Assembly: GCA_030535355.1 (NCBI GenBank)
Contig: JAUNIO010000020.1
Coordinates: 1 to 44,378 of the forward strand
Source: a bacterium
Lineage (GTDB): Bacteria > Vulcanimicrobiota > Xenobia > Xenobiales > Xenobiaceae
Reading direction: 5' to 3'
Length of the DNA: 44,378 bases
Part shown: in pieces, positions 20,637 through 29,832 of the stretch
Layout of the letters: the number at the start of each line of letters is the position of its first letter
How positions within the stretch are numbered: the stretch's first letter is position 1
Notes under the pieces: model-generated
The model's database searches: none
Told to the model about the DNA's origin: nothing
What the model saw: the letters and a program-made list of their open reading frames with translations, nothing else
Translations under genes and position numbers: made by a program

Positions 20637-23600
20637 TTAAATGACCTCCATTTCGTGAGATTTTTTTCTGTTTCCAGAGCTATGAACACAAGGTGTTTTC
20701 AGCTTTTCCAGCACAGAAGGACGTGCGGATTTGGCGACGACGGTATCCGATGCGCGTTCCATGGGTGTTCTGTCATCAATATTCAGTTCAGCGTTCAACA
20801 CGGCAAGTCGCGCAGATTTCTCTTGTAATTCCTTCTCCTGGGGGAAGGGCTTTCCCAGCTCCGCCTTGGATAAAGACAACTGCGTTTGTACATTTTCAAG
20901 TCGATCTTTTACGGCTTGCAGCCGCTCCGGTATGGATGCCAGTACATTGTCAATACGGGTCAGATTGCCGCGTGCATCCTTGCCCAGCTCTACCCGATGG
21001 CTCATCTGTCCTTTCAGCGTCAATATGAACTTCGATCCGAAGTCCTCCACGGTCAGGGACATGGCAAACCCCCGGTAATGACCAATGGGAACCGCCTCCA
21101 GACCCTTTGCATCCTTGAACGCCTCCAATATGGCAGCGCCGGCGTTGTCTTTGTCGATCAGATGATCTCCCTTGACATCCATGCCGGCGAAGCCGTCCTT
21201 GGGATGCGAATGCTTGGCAGCCGTTTGAATATCCGCCTCAAATCCTGCGATATAGCCCTTGTTCTGCTCGATTTGCTCCGGGAAGTTGCGGAGAATGTTG
21301 TCCTCCAAACGGTATTGCTGGCTTTGGTGATTTGCTTTCATCAGCCGCAGGCGCGCCACGTCTACATCCAGGTCCATCTTTTCCTTGATACGCTCATCGC
21401 CGGCGCACAGCGCCTTAATCTCGGCATAAGAGAGGGCGGCTTCGTCAATGTCCTCGCAGGAACGGACGGGAGATTTTGAGGTCATGATCTGGCTGATGAA
21501 CCTCTGCTTGTTTTCCACGGTCTGCCAGAGGTAGGCGTCAAAGGTTCCCTCCGTAACATAGCGGTAGATGTGTACTTCCTTGTTTTTGTTGCCCTGCCGG
21601 ATGATTCTGCCGCTGCGCTGCTCCAGATCACCGGGCCGCCACGGGCAATCCAAGTCATGGAGCGCCACAAGCCGATCCTGGACGTTCATGCCCGCGCCCA
21701 TTTTGAAGGTGCTGCCCATCAACACGCGCACCTGACCGCTGCGTACTTTGGAAAACAGCTCCTTCTTCCTGGCGTCCGTATTGGCATCATGGATAAACGC
21801 GATCTGTTCACGGGGAATGCCGCGGGCGACGAGCTTCTCACGAATATCATGATAGATCGTGAACGGCGGCTCCTCCGGTTCGACCTCTGCGTCAACAGCG
21901 GTCTCCAGCGCGTGCAGCTCCGCGCTGTCTATGCGCTTGGCGGCAACCCTGCCGCTTTGTATCGTCCTGCCGCGGGGTGTGGAGAGATCGCAGAAGACGA
22001 GCTGAGTCAGCTTCTCCGGTTGCCCTGCGTCCCAGATGCGATAGATGTTGTTCACGCACATGTTGACCTTGCTGTTAGGGTCGTCCGGCAGGTCGGGATT
22101 GATGACGCGTTGATCGAGCCCCAGCTTCCTTCCGTCCGATGTAATCTTGAGCATATTGTCCTCATTCGGCTTGACGCGACCCGCATGGACCTCCGCTGCA
22201 CGCTCGGAGAGCTCCTTGACCATTTCCTTCTGAAGCTCGGTGGGCTGTGCCACTTCGGTATGATAGATCGGCGTGGGCGTAGGGAGATTGAGCTGATCTG
22301 CGGTCTTAATGTCGGCGGCTTCCCGAAACAGGTTCATAAGCTCCGGCAGGTTGAAGAACTTTGCAAAGCGTGTCCGCGCCCGGTATCCGGTCCCTTCCGG
22401 TGCAAGCTCGATAGCGGTGGTCGTCTCGCCAAAAGCCGAGGCCCAGCAATCAAAATGCGTCAAGCTGTTTTGCCTGAGCATACCGTGCTGCAAGTAGCGC
22501 ATCATGGTATAGAGCTCCGTCATGGAGTTGGAAACCGGCGTACCGGTAGCGAAGGTGACGCCTCTGCCACCTGTGATCTCGTCGATATAGCGGCATTTGA
22601 GCAGCATATCCGAGGATTTCTGCGCATCCGTCGTGGACAAGCCCGCCACATTCCGCATCTTCGTGTATAAAAAGAGGTTTTTGAAGCTGTGCGCCTCGTC
22701 CACATAGAGCCGATCCACACCGAGCTGTTCAAAGGTCACAACGTCGTCCTTTCGGTCTGCATTTTGCAGCTTTTCCAGCTTCGCCTCCAGGTTCTTTTTC
22801 GTGCGCTCAAGCTCCTTTATGGAGAATCGCTCCGCACGGGCGGCTTTGAGTTCTGTCAATCCCTCCTCGATTTCATAGATCTGCTCACGCAGTAAGCGCT
22901 CCTGCCGCTCCACGGACACGGGTATCCTTTCAAACTGGCTGTGCCCGATGATAACGGCGTCATAGTCTCCGGTGGCGATACGGGCACAAAACTTCTTGCG
23001 GTTCCGCTTTTCAAAGTCTTTTTTTGTGGCGACGAGAATGTTTGCGGAGGGATACAACCGCAAAAACTCCGACGCCCATTGTTCTGTAAGATGATTGGGG
23101 ACGGCAAACAGGGACTTGTGGCAAAGGCCGAGGCGCTTGCTCTCCATAGCAGCCGCTACCATCTCAAAGGTCTTGCCTGCGCCCACTTCGTGCGCCAGCA
23201 GAGTGTTTCCGCCGTACAGATCGTGGGCGATGGCGTTGAGCTGATGCTCCCTCAGAGTAATTTCGGGGTTCATACCCGGAAATGTCAGATGCTTGCCATC
23301 ATATTCCCGCGGGCGCGTGCTGTTAAAACGCTCATTGTATGTATGCACCAGATCGCGCCGTCGATCCGGGTCATTCCATATCCAGTCCCGAAAAGCGTCC
23401 TTGATGGCCTGCTGCTTTTGCTGTGCAATGGTCGTTTCCTTGTTGTTGAGAACGCGGCGTTCCTTGCCGTCCGGGTCGCGGACGGTATCATAGATACGCA
23501 CATCACGGAGGTTCAGCGTGTCCTCCAGTATCTTATAGGCATTCGCGCGGTCTGTGCCGTAGGTCATGTAGGCGTTGACGTTGTTGTAAGGGATATTGTT

Positions 23601-26600
23601 TTTGCCGCTGATGTTCCATTCGGCTGTAAACTCGGAGAAGTGAACATCCATACCGCGCTGCGCGTAATACGGCGGCTCCAGCAGTTCAAACATGAATTGC
23701 TGGATATAGCTCCTGTCGATCCAGGTAGCGCCGAGCCGCACTTCGATCTCTGAAGCGTCCAAATCCTTGGGCTGCGCCGCTTGCAGCGCTTCCACGTTGG
23801 GAAGATAGCCGGGGCTGTCCTCAGCGGCTTTCTGCGCCTGTCGGAGCTTTTCCCGGACATTGCCGGACAGATATTCGTCTGCGGTCTGCCACTCGCCACG
23901 CACGGGATCGAGGAAGACCACGCCGGTCAATTCTTCGATGAGCTCGTCCTGCTCCTTGCCGGAGAGCTGCGACATATATTCCATATCCACCCGCGCCCGC
24001 TCCGATATGGATACGGCGAGGGCTTCGCTGGCGGTGTCCACGCTGGTGACAGCCTGATGCTGCTTGATGGTGCGCTTGGTGAACATATCCGCCTTGCGCT
24101 CCAGATTGCCGTCCTCATCCAATTCCTCCAGGGAGCAGAGCAGGTAATAGGAGCTGTCGTCGGAGAACGCCAGGGCATTGCCGCGGGAGTTGATAAGGCC
24201 GTATTTCTGTGTGAAGGCGTCATACAGCGCGTTCAACTTCGCTTGCTCCTGTCGGATGGAGATCGCATCGGATTCCCACATTTGCAGATCAATGAGCCGG
24301 TGAACGCAGTCCCGCAGTTCGACGAGCCCCTTGACGCGCTCCTTCGCGGTGTTATTGAGCTCAGGCTTTACCATGACGGAGTTTTCGCGGAAATACACCT
24401 CGCCGTCCACAACGGTGTAGCTGTAATTCTTCACGTTGGGATCTGCCGGGATCGTCTCCTGAATGTTCTCCTCCTCACCCAGATCGGGCAGGGCGGCGGC
24501 CTGATAGGAACCGTCGATCTGCTGCACGGCTTTATGTAGCTGTGCGGCAAGGTCGGCACCCTCTATGGGCGCAACGGTAAAGTCCTGCCGTCCGTACTGC
24601 GTATTTTCAGACGTGGAAACACCGAGTATCATTTCAGGATGATCGACAAAATAGCTGTTGATGGCAAAGCCATCCTCGTTTTCTCCGAGATGTACCCAGT
24701 CCGGCTCAATGTCGATGGGGCGGTCCCGCTTTTGCAGGAAGATGATGTCCGAGACAACATCCGTGCCGGCGTTGGCCTTGAACGCATTGTTTGGTAGACG
24801 GATCGCACCCAGCAGCTCCGCGCGCTGGGCGATGTATTTGCGCACATCGGGCGTCTGCTTGTCCATGGTATAGCGGGAGGTCACAAATGCGATGACGCCG
24901 CCCGGACGCACCTGATCCAGCGACTTTGCGAAGAAGTAGTCGTGAATGGAAAAACCGAGCTTGTTGTAAGCCCGGTCGTTGACCTGATAATTGCCGAAGG
25001 GCACATTGCCTATGGCGAGATCATAGAAATCCCGCCGGTCCGTGGTTTCAAAGCCCGCCACCGTGATGTCCGCTTTGGGATATAGCTGTTTGGCGATCCG
25101 CCCTGTGATGCTGTCCAGCTCCACGCCGTAGAGCTTGCTGTTTTGCATGGTTTCCGGCAGGCAGCCGAAGAAATTGCCCACGCCCATAGCAGGCTCCAGC
25201 ACATTGCCTGTCTCAAAACCCATGTTGCCAACGGCTTCATATATGGCCCGAATGACCGTGGGGCTGGTATAGTGGGCGTTAAGCGTAGAGGCGCGGGCTG
25301 CGGTATATTCCTCATCGTTCAAAATCCCTTTCAGCTCGGAATATTCTGCTGCCCAGGCGGGCTTTTCCGGGTCAAAAGCATCAGGCAAGCCGCCCCAGCC
25401 CACATACTGGGAGAGGATGTACTGTTCTTCCGGGGTGGCTTTTCGGTCCTCACGTTCAATCTGCTTCAAAGTGGCGATGGCCTTCACATTGCGCCAGAAC
25501 TTCTCCTTCGAACCGCCCTCACCCAAGTGATCGTCCAGGATATGGAAGTTTCCCGCTGCACGAACAGGCGTCGGCTCCGGTGCGGGCGGCTCATGCTCCG
25601 GTTCATCCACTCGCAAGGTGCGTATCTCGATGTCATAGGGCAGGCCGTTCTTGTCGCCGGGATAAAAGGCCACGGTTTCAGACCTGGGCCCCGGCTTGGA
25701 TGCTTCGGGAGTTTCTTGGTTGAACAGGTGGGCATTTCGCTCGTCCTGTCGGAGAAGCTGCTCAATGTTATCCCAGCTCACCAAACGTGGAGTGGGATTC
25801 TGGATGGAGCGATCCATCAGCGTCACGTTCCAATCATCTTTTCGGATGATTTCGTAAGGCTTATCGTCCAGATAGAGCATGACGCCGATCTTATAGGCCG
25901 GATTCTTCGCAGCAGAAACCGCCGTCTCAGTTTTCTGATCTTCAACAGCGTAGAATTGAGCGTTGCGCTCATCCTGCCGGAGATACCGTTCAAACCTTTC
26001 CTTGCTTTCTGAGCGGAAGATGGGATAAAGCAGCGTAGGGTCACGAAGCTGCACATCAAAGCTCCCAATGGCAGTGATCTCAAAAGCGGTATTATCCAGA
26101 TATACCGTGTCGCCCACACGGTACGGGGTGAAGTCCCTTTCTTCGTGGGTGCCCATCTGGACGGGCGAGCCACCTTCCGGGCCAACGATGATACTGCTCC
26201 CGTCGTCCAACCAGCCCTCAAACCGGGATCGGAACACATTGACCGGCTCCTGCTCCGGCATATCCGGGAAGGTGTACCACACATACCCATCCTCAACACG
26301 GTCAATGTGCATACGGACCATCGTGCCGTCTGCGGAGCGGGTATCCACATCCATCCCGGCGTGATAGGCAACGCCTCCCGGCGTCGTGAAGGTGTCGCCC
26401 CGTTCCTCCTGGGCGATCCGCTCCGCATCTGCCGTGACCTGCTGAATGAAGGGATCACGGTTTAGCGTTTCCGGGTCCACCACTTCACCATTCACGATCC
26501 CTGCCTGCTCCAGACGCTCCCGTATGGCAACGGGGTCCACATCGTCCAGATTGTCGTATTCCTCCTGGGTATAGAACTTATCGGCCTTGATAAGCTGGGC

Positions 26601-29543
26601 AATCCGACGCTGCACCTTCGCCCAGGACAGGGTAACTTCGTCGCCGGGCCGCCCGTTCCAACCGGCAAAGCTGATGTGGAGGGGCGTATTCACATCTGTG
26701 CCGTAATACTGCTCGGCCAGCCATGCCGCCGTGTCTTTCTCACGCCCGTGCTCGCTCATGTAGCGGACCACGGCCCGTTTCGTCTCAATGTCCGGGAACA
26801 TGGTTCGGAGCTGTTTGTCGATGTCCTCCTGCGTCAGCGTCCGCATCGGCGGCGCGTGTTCCTCTGCGGGTTCTGCCTTCGGCCGGTCGCCGGGAAAGGC
26901 CCGGTAGCCATCCGCGCCAAACTCCGCTTCGTGGGCGTCAATGGCGCGCGCGGTTTCGTGGTCAATAGACAGAAGCGTATAGGCGCTTCTTTCTTCACCA
27001 TACTTCGGTGAGGGAGAAACCGTCACATCATAGCGGTCTCGGAGCTGGTCTGTGTACAACTCCAGATTGTGCGACGGAACGCCGCACATCTCTACCCGCC
27101 CCATGCCGGGGATGGTCCTGGCGGTGAGGGTCAAGCCAAGAGCTTCTGCGGCCTGACGTGCATCCTCGCCGTACATCTCATAAAAGTCGCCCACCTGGAA
27201 CAGCACGATGTCGTCCGGGTGGGCTTCCTTGATGGCGTTGTATTCGGAATAGCTTGCTGTAAATCGCTGCTCGCGTTTCCTATCTGCGGCCCGCGCAAGC
27301 TGCAATTCCTCAAACCGCGCCTTTTCCTGTGGGGTAAAGTATCTGTCCCTGCGGATCAGCGCGTCAATCCGCTCTGCGACCTGGGGCCAGCGTATCTCTA
27401 CATTGGCGCAGCCTTCCTTTTGAAGCACGATGCCTTTGCTGTTGTGATCCTCGTAGCTGTGCGAAGCCCCGGAAACCGCGTGGGAGCGTCCGCCTGTGCC
27501 GTACTCCTTTTTGAGAAAGTCCGCTTTTTCCTTTTTCGAGTGTCCAGCGGTGAAGTATTCGTAAATGCGGCCCTTGCCGCCCTCAACACCGCTGCCGCGG
27601 TTCAGGGCATGGTTGATTTCATCCTCGGTGATGAACCGGTCCAGCTCCGGGACGGCGGCCATCTCCGAAGCATACTCCCTGCGGGGCAGAAACTGATCGC
27701 TCAGCCCCTGCCACAATCGGTCCAGCTTGTTATAGTGGAAGCGGAGCAAAGACCTGTCCTGTTCGTGCGCTTCATAGAACTGAGCGTATTCTTCCGCAAG
27801 CGTTCTAAAAAACGCGGGGTCCGTCATGCGCTCCGCCAGCCGCGCCGTCTCATCCGGGAAGCCGCCGCCCCGCAGATCATCCAGGACAGAGAGAAATCCC
27901 TGTTCCCGTGCCTCATCGCTGAGATCGCGTTTCAGATACCATATCGACTGCGCCAGCTTCTCCCTTTCATGGGCCGCAGCCTCTGTAAGCTCCACATGGG
28001 AGGCGTATTCGCCGCTGTCCATGAGCTGCCCGATACGCGCCGTCGCGTCCTGCCAGGAGATCACCTGTGCTGCGCGGTCATACTCTGCGCTTCTGCTGCG
28101 GGAGAGGTGAATCCCATCGTCGGCGTACCAAGCGGCGTATTCGGCACCTTCATCCTTAAAGCCGTTCCCTCCGTGAAACTCCTCCTGGAGTACGGCGGCG
28201 ATTTCGTCAAGTGTGTACTGCTTCTGGAACGCCGAGGCGATCACCATGCGGGAATCGTCGGAATTGCCGCCGAGCCGGAGCACATGGTCGATCTGCTCCT
28301 GCCGGAAAGAAAAAGCGAAGGGCGCTTGCTGCACGCTCTCCGCTTCTTCGATATAGGCGATCTGGTCCTCCTCCGTCGGAAACAGGCTGAGCTGGACCGG
28401 ACTGCTCTCGGTTAGCTGAAGATCAGCTCGTTGAGGATGATTTCCTCCGCCTGGGCTTTGCAGGCGTTCATCAGGCCCACCCACCGCATCTGATCGCTGG
28501 CCTTCAGGCTCTCCGTGGCTCCCGCTTCCGCCGCCAGCTTCGGCATCAGCTCCGCCAAGCGTTGCTGCGCCGTCTGCTCCACTTCCAGCAGGTGCGGGTA
28601 CAGAGTCTCCGAGAGGATCATATTGTTCCACAGGATCGGGCGGTGCTCCTGAAGATATTTCTTCCGCATCCTGCCGTACTTGCCGAGGCTCCCCTCCGGC
28701 ATCTGGCTCAGTTCGATGTCGGGGATCAGATAATCCCCGTTCCGGGTATAGGTCAGATTGTTCTCCATGTTCTGCCGTCCTTTCTGCGCTGTGCTCGCGC
28801 TCATAATTTTTTACCGTGCCTTCGATCTGCCGCAGGACCTGTTCGCTGATCTGGCTCACCGCTGTTCCGAGGGCATTTACCGCGTCCGGGGTGTTGAAGT
28901 CGAAGATGCTGAGGAAATCTTCGTGCTCAAAGAAGGTTTCCGGCTCCATGCCGCAGCGGGACATGAGAGAGTAGGTAATGCTGACCGTTGCGGCTTTTTT
29001 GAAGGCTGCTTCTTTGTTGTAGTCATCATACTCCTCCAAATAGGAATCCGCAACGATGCCGAGAATATCCCGCCTGTGATCGTTCCAGTATTCTTTGGCC
29101 AGAAGGGCTGCGATGCCCTCGAATTGCTCTGCAAGGCCATTGGCTGCCGGGACGCCATAATACTGTTCCAGCATACCGCTAATCCCGTCCCCGTGCTCCG
29201 GGCGCAGCTCCCATAGATCGACACGGCGGCTGTTCTCGCGCCCGCCTGTGTCGGAAACATCAAAGACATATCTGAGCCTCGGCTTATCGCCGCTGGTGTC
29301 AATAAGGGCGATGCCCTTGCTCCCGCGACGGACATACCGGCCCATGCGGTCATTCCAGAAGTCATATTCCGCGCAGGCGGTAGCGTCCGGGCGCTGCATG
29401 TAAATCATGAGCTGTTCATCATACGGGTACTTGTAGAGCCGGGCGGCGGTGGTGAGGAATGCCGTCCAATCTTGATACCGCTGGGTGATTTGCCACGCGG
29501 CTTGCTCCGCCATCTGCGCGTAGGCTTGTAGTTTACTTGGCAT
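20637..29543 (-). CDS. Giant SNF2-like helicase / N6-DNA methylase
   Basis: A 2968-residue multidomain protein typical of Tn1549/CTn-type ICEs. In order: an ArdC-like N-terminus (about 1-260, LMIYMQRPDATACAEYDFW); a low-complexity linker (~259-377) that is dual-coding with tnpV; a MutS domain I-like module (~775-840, VLFQVGDFYEMYGEDARQAA); an N6-methylase domain with SAM motif LEPAMGVGNFFG (~1448) and catalytic NVPF in place of NPPY (~1514); then a superfamily 2 helicase with LLAHEVGAGKTFEM (~2113), DEAH in VDEAHSFKNLF (~2284) and the C-terminal motif QRSGRIIRQGNKNK (~2650). GGAG precedes ATG 29543. It probably modifies or remodels the incoming strand against restriction; the exact role is not established. 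Confidence 0.92.
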   Translation of the reverse strand: MPSKLQAYAQMAEQAAWQITQRYQDWTAFLTTAARLYKYPYDEQLMIYMQRPDATACAEYDFWNDRMGRYVRRGSKGIALIDTSGDKPRLRYVFDVSDTGGRENSRRVDLWELRPEHGDGISGMLEQYYGVPAANGLAEQFEGIAALLAKEYWNDHRRDILGIVADSYLEEYDDYNKEAAFKKAATVSITYSLMSRCGMEPETFFEHEDFLSIFDFNTPDAVNALGTAVSQISEQVLRQIEGTVKNYEREHSAERTAEHGEQSDLYPERGLSDPRHRTEPDAGGEPRQVRQDAEEISSGAPPDPVEQYDPLGDSVPAPAGSGADGAATLGGADAEAGGGSGSHGEPEGQRSDAVGGPDERLQSPGGGNHPQRADLQLTESSPVQLSLFPTEEDQIAYIEEAESVQQAPFAFSFRQEQIDHVLRLGGNSDDSRMVIASAFQKQYTLDEIAAVLQEEFHGGNGFKDEGAEYAAWYADDGIHLSRSRSAEYDRAAQVISWQDATARIGQLMDSGEYASHVELTEAAAHEREKLAQSIWYLKRDLSDEAREQGFLSVLDDLRGGGFPDETARLAERMTDPAFFRTLAEEYAQFYEAHEQDRSLLRFHYNKLDRLWQGLSDQFLPRREYASEMAAVPELDRFITEDEINHALNRGSGVEGGKGRIYEYFTAGHSKKEKADFLKKEYGTGGRSHAVSGASHSYEDHNSKGIVLQKEGCANVEIRWPQVAERIDALIRRDRYFTPQEKARFEELQLARAADRKREQRFTASYSEYNAIKEAHPDDIVLFQVGDFYEMYGEDARQAAEALGLTLTARTIPGMGRVEMCGVPSHNLELYTDQLRDRYDVTVSPSPKYGEERSAYTLLSIDHETARAIDAHEAEFGADGYRAFPGDRPKAEPAEEHAPPMRTLTQEDIDKQLRTMFPDIETKRAVVRYMSEHGREKDTAAWLAEQYYGTDVNTPLHISFAGWNGRPGDEVTLSWAKVQRRIAQLIKADKFYTQEEYDNLDDVDPVAIRERLEQAGIVNGEVVDPETLNRDPFIQQVTADAERIAQEERGDTFTTPGGVAYHAGMDVDTRSADGTMVRMHIDRVEDGYVWYTFPDMPEQEPVNVFRSRFEGWLDDGSSIIVGPEGGSPVQMGTHEERDFTPYRVGDTVYLDNTAFEITAIGSFDVQLRDPTLLYPIFRSESKERFERYLRQDERNAQFYAVEDQKTETAVSAAKNPAYKIGVMLYLDDKPYEIIRKDDWNVTLMDRSIQNPTPRLVSWDNIEQLLRQDERNAHLFNQETPEASKPGPRSETVAFYPGDKNGLPYDIEIRTLRVDEPEHEPPAPEPTPVRAAGNFHILDDHLGEGGSKEKFWRNVKAIATLKQIEREDRKATPEEQYILSQYVGWGGLPDAFDPEKPAWAAEYSELKGILNDEEYTAARASTLNAHYTSPTVIRAIYEAVGNMGFETGNVLEPAMGVGNFFGCLPETMQNSKLYGVELDSITGRIAKQLYPKADITVAGFETTDRRDFYDLAIGNVPFGNYQVNDRAYNKLGFSIHDYFFAKSLDQVRPGGVIAFVTSRYTMDKQTPDVRKYIAQRAELLGAIRLPNNAFKANAGTDVVSDIIFLQKRDRPIDIEPDWVHLGENEDGFAINSYFVDHPEMILGVSTSENTQYGRQDFTVAPIEGADLAAQLHKAVQQIDGSYQAAALPDLGEEENIQETIPADPNVKNYSYTVVDGEVYFRENSVMVKPELNNTAKERVKGLVELRDCVHRLIDLQMWESDAISIRQEQAKLNALYDAFTQKYGLINSRGNALAFSDDSSYYLLCSLEELDEDGNLERKADMFTKRTIKQHQAVTSVDTASEALAVSISERARVDMEYMSQLSGKEQDELIEELTGVVFLDPVRGEWQTADEYLSGNVREKLRQAQKAAEDSPGYLPNVEALQAAQPKDLDASEIEVRLGATWIDRSYIQQFMFELLEPPYYAQRGMDVHFSEFTAEWNISGKNNIPYNNVNAYMTYGTDRANAYKILEDTLNLRDVRIYDTVRDPDGKERRVLNNKETTIAQQKQQAIKDAFRDWIWNDPDRRRDLVHTYNERFNSTRPREYDGKHLTFPGMNPEITLREHQLNAIAHDLYGGNTLLAHEVGAGKTFEMVAAAMESKRLGLCHKSLFAVPNHLTEQWASEFLRLYPSANILVATKKDFEKRNRKKFCARIATGDYDAVIIGHSQFERIPVSVERQERLLREQIYEIEEGLTELKAARAERFSIKELERTKKNLEAKLEKLQNADRKDDVVTFEQLGVDRLYVDEAHSFKNLFLYTKMRNVAGLSTTDAQKSSDMLLKCRYIDEITGGRGVTFATGTPVSNSMTELYTMMRYLQHGMLRQNSLTHFDCWASAFGETTTAIELAPEGTGYRARTRFAKFFNLPELMNLFREAADIKTADQLNLPTPTPIYHTEVAQPTELQKEMVKELSERAAEVHAGRVKPNEDNMLKITSDGRKLGLDQRVINPDLPDDPNSKVNMCVNNIYRIWDAGQPEKLTQLVFCDLSTPRGRTIQSGRVAAKRIDSAELHALETAVDAEVEPEEPPFTIYHDIREKLVARGIPREQIAFIHDANTDARKKELFSKVRSGQVRVLMGSTFKMGAGMNVQDRLVALHDLDCPWRPGDLEQRSGRIIRQGNKNKEVHIYRYVTEGTFDAYLWQTVENKQRFISQIMTSKSPVRSCEDIDEAALSYAEIKALCAGDERIKEKMDLDVDVARLRLMKANHQSQQYRLEDNILRNFPEQIEQNKGYIAGFEADIQTAAKHSHPKDGFAGMDVKGDHLIDKDNAGAAILEAFKDAKGLEAVPIGHYRGFAMSLTVEDFGSKFILTLKGQMSHRVELGKDARGNLTRIDNVLASIPERLQAVKDRLENVQTQLSLSKAELGKPFPQEKELQEKSARLAVLNAELNIDDRTPMERASDTVVAKSARPSVLEKLKTPCVHSSGNRKKSHEMEVI
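28412..28768 (-). CDS. tnpV: TnpV-like protein nested out of frame in the helicase gene
   Basis: A 118-residue protein wholly inside the helicase gene but in another frame on the same strand. It is recognisable as TnpV: start LTYTRNGDYLIPDIEL, middle LGKYGRMRKKYLQEHRP, and the conserved end MRWVGLMNACKAQAEEIILNEL. AAAGGACGG stands before ATG 28768. The overlapping helicase segment is Gly/Pro/Glu/Asp-rich and disordered, as expected when a linker is constrained by another frame. Function of TnpV is unknown. Confidence 0.8.
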   Translation of the reverse strand: MENNLTYTRNGDYLIPDIELSQMPEGSLGKYGRMRKKYLQEHRPILWNNMILSETLYPHLLEVEQTAQQRLAELMPKLAAEAGATESLKASDQMRWVGLMNACKAQAEEIILNELIFS

Positions 29544-29563
29544 TTTTCACGCTCCTTTCCATG

Positions 29564-29589
29564 AAAAAGGGACGGCAAGCGCCGTCCCT
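29564..29589 (-). terminator. Intrinsic terminator upstream of helicase gene
   Basis: GGGACGGC/GCCGTCCC with a 4-base loop is a perfect stem followed on the minus strand by TTTTTC. It lies between the transfer-assisting gene and the helicase start, so the helicase needs read-through or its own promoter. Confidence 0.8.
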
Positions 29590-29614
29590 GTCAAGATATG
29601 AGTCTGTTTCGGGA

Positions 29615-29830
29615 TCAATCGAACTCAGGGAATAGATCAAGCCCGGCATATTCCTCGTCGGAGATCGCTTCGAGCTTCTCGATAGCGGAATCGGTGAGAG
29701 TGCGCAGATCCGCCTCATCCGATGTAAGATAACCGCGCATTTCCCGAAGCTCCCGCAAAAGCCCTTCGCGGGTGCCGCCGGCGTTATAGATGCTCATGAG
29801 ATTCAGTTCGTCCTGTGTAAAGTTTTTCAT
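29615..29830 (-). CDS. Transposon-transfer assisting family protein
   Basis: A 71-residue acidic protein (MKNFTQDELNLMSIYNAG, then REGLLRELREMRGYLTSDEADLR) matching the small 'transposon-transfer assisting' family found in Tn1549-like ICEs. GGAGC precedes ATG 29830, and the preceding ArdC-like gene stops three bases upstream, so translation is coupled. Its helical acidic nature suggests a binding partner, but the function is not known. Confidence 0.8.
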   Translation of the reverse strand: MKNFTQDELNLMSIYNAGGTREGLLRELREMRGYLTSDEADLRTLTDSAIEKLEAISDEEYAGLDLFPEFD

Positions 29831-29832
29831 GT

